Shown piece after piece: positions 32,384 through 34,616 of a stretch of DNA of 34,616 nucleotides (positions within the stretch are counted from its first letter, which is position 1; every line of letters begins with the position of its first letter). The position numbers and the translations under genes were made by a program. Location of the stretch: contig PHDM01000023.1 in the NCBI GenBank assembly GCA_002840985.1, positions 1-34,616 on the forward strand, in the 5' to 3' direction. This DNA comes from Bacteroidetes bacterium HGW-Bacteroidetes-17. GTDB lineage: Bacteria > Bacteroidota > Bacteroidia > Bacteroidales > GCA-2711565. Under the pieces are notes generated by a model. The model worked only from the letters and a program-made list of their open reading frames with translations. It searched no databases and was not told where the DNA came from.

Positions 32384-33001
32384 TTAATTACATTTTACAA
32401 AGTAGGCCATTTCCTCCAGTGTGGTAACAATATCAAATTCTTTGAGGTATACAGACTTTGGCAAATCAAGATGAACGGAAGTGAAATTCAGAATACTTTT
32501 AATTCCTGAATCCAATAATATCGAAGCGATAGAAGTTGCAAATTCCGATGGTATCGCAATAACTCCAACGGTTATGTTCTTTTCAAGGATGATTTTGTTT
32601 AATTTACCAATTTCATAACAGGGCACATCATTAAACGACTTACCAATTAGTTGAGGGTCAATGTCAAAAATTGCTTTCACCTTCAGATTGATATCTTCTC
32701 CGGTAACGTAATCCAAGATGGCCCTTCCCAACCGGCCGGCACCAATGATGCATATGTTCTGATAATCATTACTATCAATGGTAACCCCGATTAAGGCATT
32801 CAATTCATTTACATTATAACCTTTGCGATGATTACCGGATGATCCGATCAACATTAAATCCCTTCGGACCTGAACGGGATTTAGATTTAATAATCTCGCC
32901 AAATCATGTGAGTAAATAAAAGAGTCTTTCACGTATTTATATTTCACCAGTAATCTTCTGTAACGACTTAAACGCTGGACCGTTTTCTTTGGTAACTTCA
33001 T
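32384..33001 (-). CDS. rex: Redox-sensing transcriptional repressor Rex
   Basis: A 205-residue regulator. The N-terminal winged helix includes SHDLARLLNLNPVQVRRDLMLIG; the Rossmann domain has IIGAGRLGRAI at 85-95 and an acidic strand end IFDIDP at 111-116 for NADH. Rex binds its operator when NAD+ dominates and is released by NADH. In this window the only clear operator is at the hox promoter. The gene is divergent from hypF with a 148-bp gap and precedes the hox operon on the same strand, so control of hydrogenase expression is a main role. Confidence 0.96.
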   Translation of the reverse strand: MKLPKKTVQRLSRYRRLLVKYKYVKDSFIYSHDLARLLNLNPVQVRRDLMLIGSSGNHRKGYNVNELNALIGVTIDSNDYQNICIIGAGRLGRAILDYVTGEDINLKVKAIFDIDPQLIGKSFNDVPCYEIGKLNKIILEKNITVGVIAIPSEFATSIASILLDSGIKSILNFTSVHLDLPKSVYLKEFDIVTTLEEMAYFVKCN

Positions 33002-33057
33002 AATTCAGATCAATTTATGGCAACTTTCAAACCTATTATAGCTATGAAAGAGTATTG

Positions 33058-33065
33058 CAAATTTA
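33058..33065 (-). promoter_or_regulatory. -7 box for rex (TAAATTTG)
   Basis: On the minus strand TAAATTTG fits TAnnTTTG and ends 56 bases before the rex ATG. The upstream element is weak or missing. Confidence 0.45.
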
Positions 33066-33111
33066 GGTGTAAGTTTCGGTTTTTTAAAAAAATCATATCA
33101 AATAAATAGTT

Positions 33112-33119
33112 TAATTTTG
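33112..33119 (+). promoter_or_regulatory. -7 box for hypF (TAATTTTG)
   Basis: TAATTTTG fits TAnnTTTG and ends 30 bases before the hypF ATG, the same distance as in the nikR and arsR leaders. No upstream TTTG at the usual spacing. Confidence 0.5.
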
Positions 33120-33149
33120 CCCGGTTCTCAATTGAATACGATTTAAACT

Positions 33150-34616
33150 ATGCTGGAACATAATCTTTTAGAGACTTATCAAATTCACATCCAAGGTCTG
33201 GTTCAGGGAGTTGGATTCCGTCCGTACATCTATCGGCAGGCATATCAATTTCAATTGAAGGGCTGGGTTGAAAATAGGAATGACGGGGTATTTATTAAAG
33301 TGAATATCGATCATGATAAACTTGAAGAATTTCTTTCTGCAATAAAAAATGAGGCTCCAGCGGCTTCCGATATATTTAGTATCGATTATCAAAAAATTAC
33401 GACCGAAGAATTTGCCCGTTTCGAAATTATCAAGAGCCAGAATAACTCGGATGAAATTACAGAAGTGAGCCCCGACATTGGAGTTTGTAACGATTGTCTG
33501 GCCGATTTAAAAATACAGGCCCATCGGATTAATTATCCTTTTATAAATTGCACCAATTGCGGCCCGCGCTTTACGATCATAAAGGACCTTCCTTATGATC
33601 GGGAAAAAACCAGCATGAACCCGTTTGTGATGTGCGACCAATGCAAATCAGAATATATCGATGTTTTGGATCGTCGTTTTCATGCACAGCCCGTTGCCTG
33701 CAATGATTGTGGCCCTCAGTTTCAATTGCATTTAAATGGGGGAATCATCAACGATTTTGATCAAATTATTTTGAATGTTTGCGAGTTGCTTGAAAAAGGT
33801 GAGATTGTTGCCATCAAAGGCTTGGGTGGTTATCATCTTGCTTGTGATGCTCAAAACGAAAGCGCAGTGCAAAAGCTAAGAAAAATTAAGAACAGGGATG
33901 GCAAACCTTTCGCTGTTATGTTTCGGGATATTGCAAGCTTAAGAAAATTTACAGCATGTGATCCTGTTGAGGAGCAACTTTTAACTTCATGGCGAAATCC
34001 AATTTTACTCTTGAAAGACAAAAATAAATTAGCACCAAGTGTTAGTGTTGGTTTCAAAACCACCGGCAGTATGTTGCCCTATATGCCCTTCCATTATCTG
34101 TTATTTCAGCAATTAAGATTACCTGTAATTGTTTTGACTAGTGGCAATATTTCTGATGAACCGATCATCATTAAAAATAACGAAGCACTAGAAAAATTGG
34201 GACCCATTACTTCGGCGGTATTGACTTATAATCGCGACATCCATAACCGTACCGACGATTCGGTTGCCTTTGTTAGCAATAATAAATCCAGGCTTATCCG
34301 CCGATCGAGAAGTTATGTCCCAAGTCCGGTTCGCTTAACTTTTAACGCAGAAGGAATCTTTGCTGCAGGAGCCGAATTGGTAAATTGCTTTTGCATTGGT
34401 AAAGCCGATCAGGCCATTTTAAGTCAGCACATCGGTGACCTTAAAAATTTAGAAACACTGGAATTCTACACCGAATCAGTTGCACGATTTCAGCAATTAT
34501 TTAGGTTCAAACCCACCCTGGTGGTTCATGATCTTCACCCTGATTATTTATCAACTAAATATGCAAAAGAATGCGATGTGCCTCAAATAGGAGTTCAGCA
34601 CCACCATGCACATATT
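33150..34616 (+). CDS. hypF: Carbamoyltransferase HypF (5' part, runs off right edge)
   Basis: 489 residues are visible. HypF makes the thiocarbamate on HypE from carbamoyl phosphate, the source of the cyanide ligands of the NiFe centre. Domains in order: acylphosphatase (about 9-95, VQGVGFRPYIYR), two zinc-finger pairs (C113/C116, C134/C137, C162/C165, C184/C187), a YrdC-like domain (about 200-390, with GEIVAIKGLGGYHLACDA and KNRDGKPFAVM), and the start of the Kae1-like domain, whose VQHHHAHI metal motif begins at the window edge. It is divergent from rex and probably leads a hyp operon beyond the window. Confidence 0.97.
   Translation, partial: MLEHNLLETYQIHIQGLVQGVGFRPYIYRQAYQFQLKGWVENRNDGVFIKVNIDHDKLEEFLSAIKNEAPAASDIFSIDYQKITTEEFARFEIIKSQNNSDEITEVSPDIGVCNDCLADLKIQAHRINYPFINCTNCGPRFTIIKDLPYDREKTSMNPFVMCDQCKSEYIDVLDRRFHAQPVACNDCGPQFQLHLNGGIINDFDQIILNVCELLEKGEIVAIKGLGGYHLACDAQNESAVQKLRKIKNRDGKPFAVMFRDIASLRKFTACDPVEEQLLTSWRNPILLLKDKNKLAPSVSVGFKTTGSMLPYMPFHYLLFQQLRLPVIVLTSGNISDEPIIIKNNEALEKLGPITSAVLTYNRDIHNRTDDSVAFVSNNKSRLIRRSRSYVPSPVRLTFNAEGIFAAGAELVNCFCIGKADQAILSQHIGDLKNLETLEFYTESVARFQQLFRFKPTLVVHDLHPDYLSTKYAKECDVPQIGVQHHHAHI

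Noticed and set aside
32325-32387. Small frame between hoxF and rex
   Set aside because: 21 codons, overlaps the 3' end of rex on the other strand, and no promoter or recognisable product.

Overview
The window looks like a chromosomal piece of a Bacteroidota bacterium, probably an uncultured Bacteroidales/Marinilabiliales-type anaerobe or facultative anaerobe. The evidence is AT-rich DNA, few Shine-Dalgarno sequences, several TAnnTTTG promoter boxes typical of the phylum, protein families common there (split transketolase, DUF456, DUF1805, DUF6370-like lipoprotein) and intergenic DNA full of short word-like repeats and hairpins. Genus is not resolved. Most of the window is ordinary core and metabolic genes; the points of interest are nickel/hydrogen biology and the intergenic repeats.

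1-5.6 kb: 5' part of a COG2509-type FAD dehydrogenase (minus strand, runs off the left edge), a sirtuin, a secreted serine beta-lactamase-family hydrolase, a DUF456 membrane protein and a two-subunit transketolase. 5.6-7.7 kb: a repeat-bearing gap, a secreted protein of unknown function, and truA convergent to it across a strong bidirectional terminator.

7.8-13.1 kb: a nickel-homeostasis locus. nikR is followed by a lipoprotein, permease and ATPase of the FecBCD/BtuFCD type, then by a protein fusing a TsaA/TrmO-like domain, an FmdE domain and a zinc ribbon, and then a NicO/UreH-type membrane transporter with a His-rich loop. 13.2-21.6 kb: a lipoprotein of the acetamidase/formamidase family, Hsp20 and ClpB, a DUF1805 protein, an APC permease, a secreted M20 amidohydrolase and an SGNH hydrolase.

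21.6-26.6 kb: a repeat-rich stretch. A TSUP permease and an ArsR / SRPBCC-VOC fusion / DoxX operon sit between two kinds of intergenic repeat, each present twice in the same order and orientation. One is a multi-hairpin element whose stems covary between copies. The other has a 111-bp core with only 7 differences.

26.6-34.6 kb: a soluble NAD-type [NiFe] hydrogenase locus (group 3d-like). On the minus strand lie rex, then hoxF (with fused HoxE-like N-terminus), hoxU, hoxY, hoxH and a maturation endopeptidase; hypF starts divergently from rex and runs off the right edge. A near-perfect Rex operator lies just downstream of the hox -7 box, so hydrogenase expression probably responds to NADH/NAD+. 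The nickel locus at 8-13 kb would supply the metal and HypF the CN ligand for the same enzyme.
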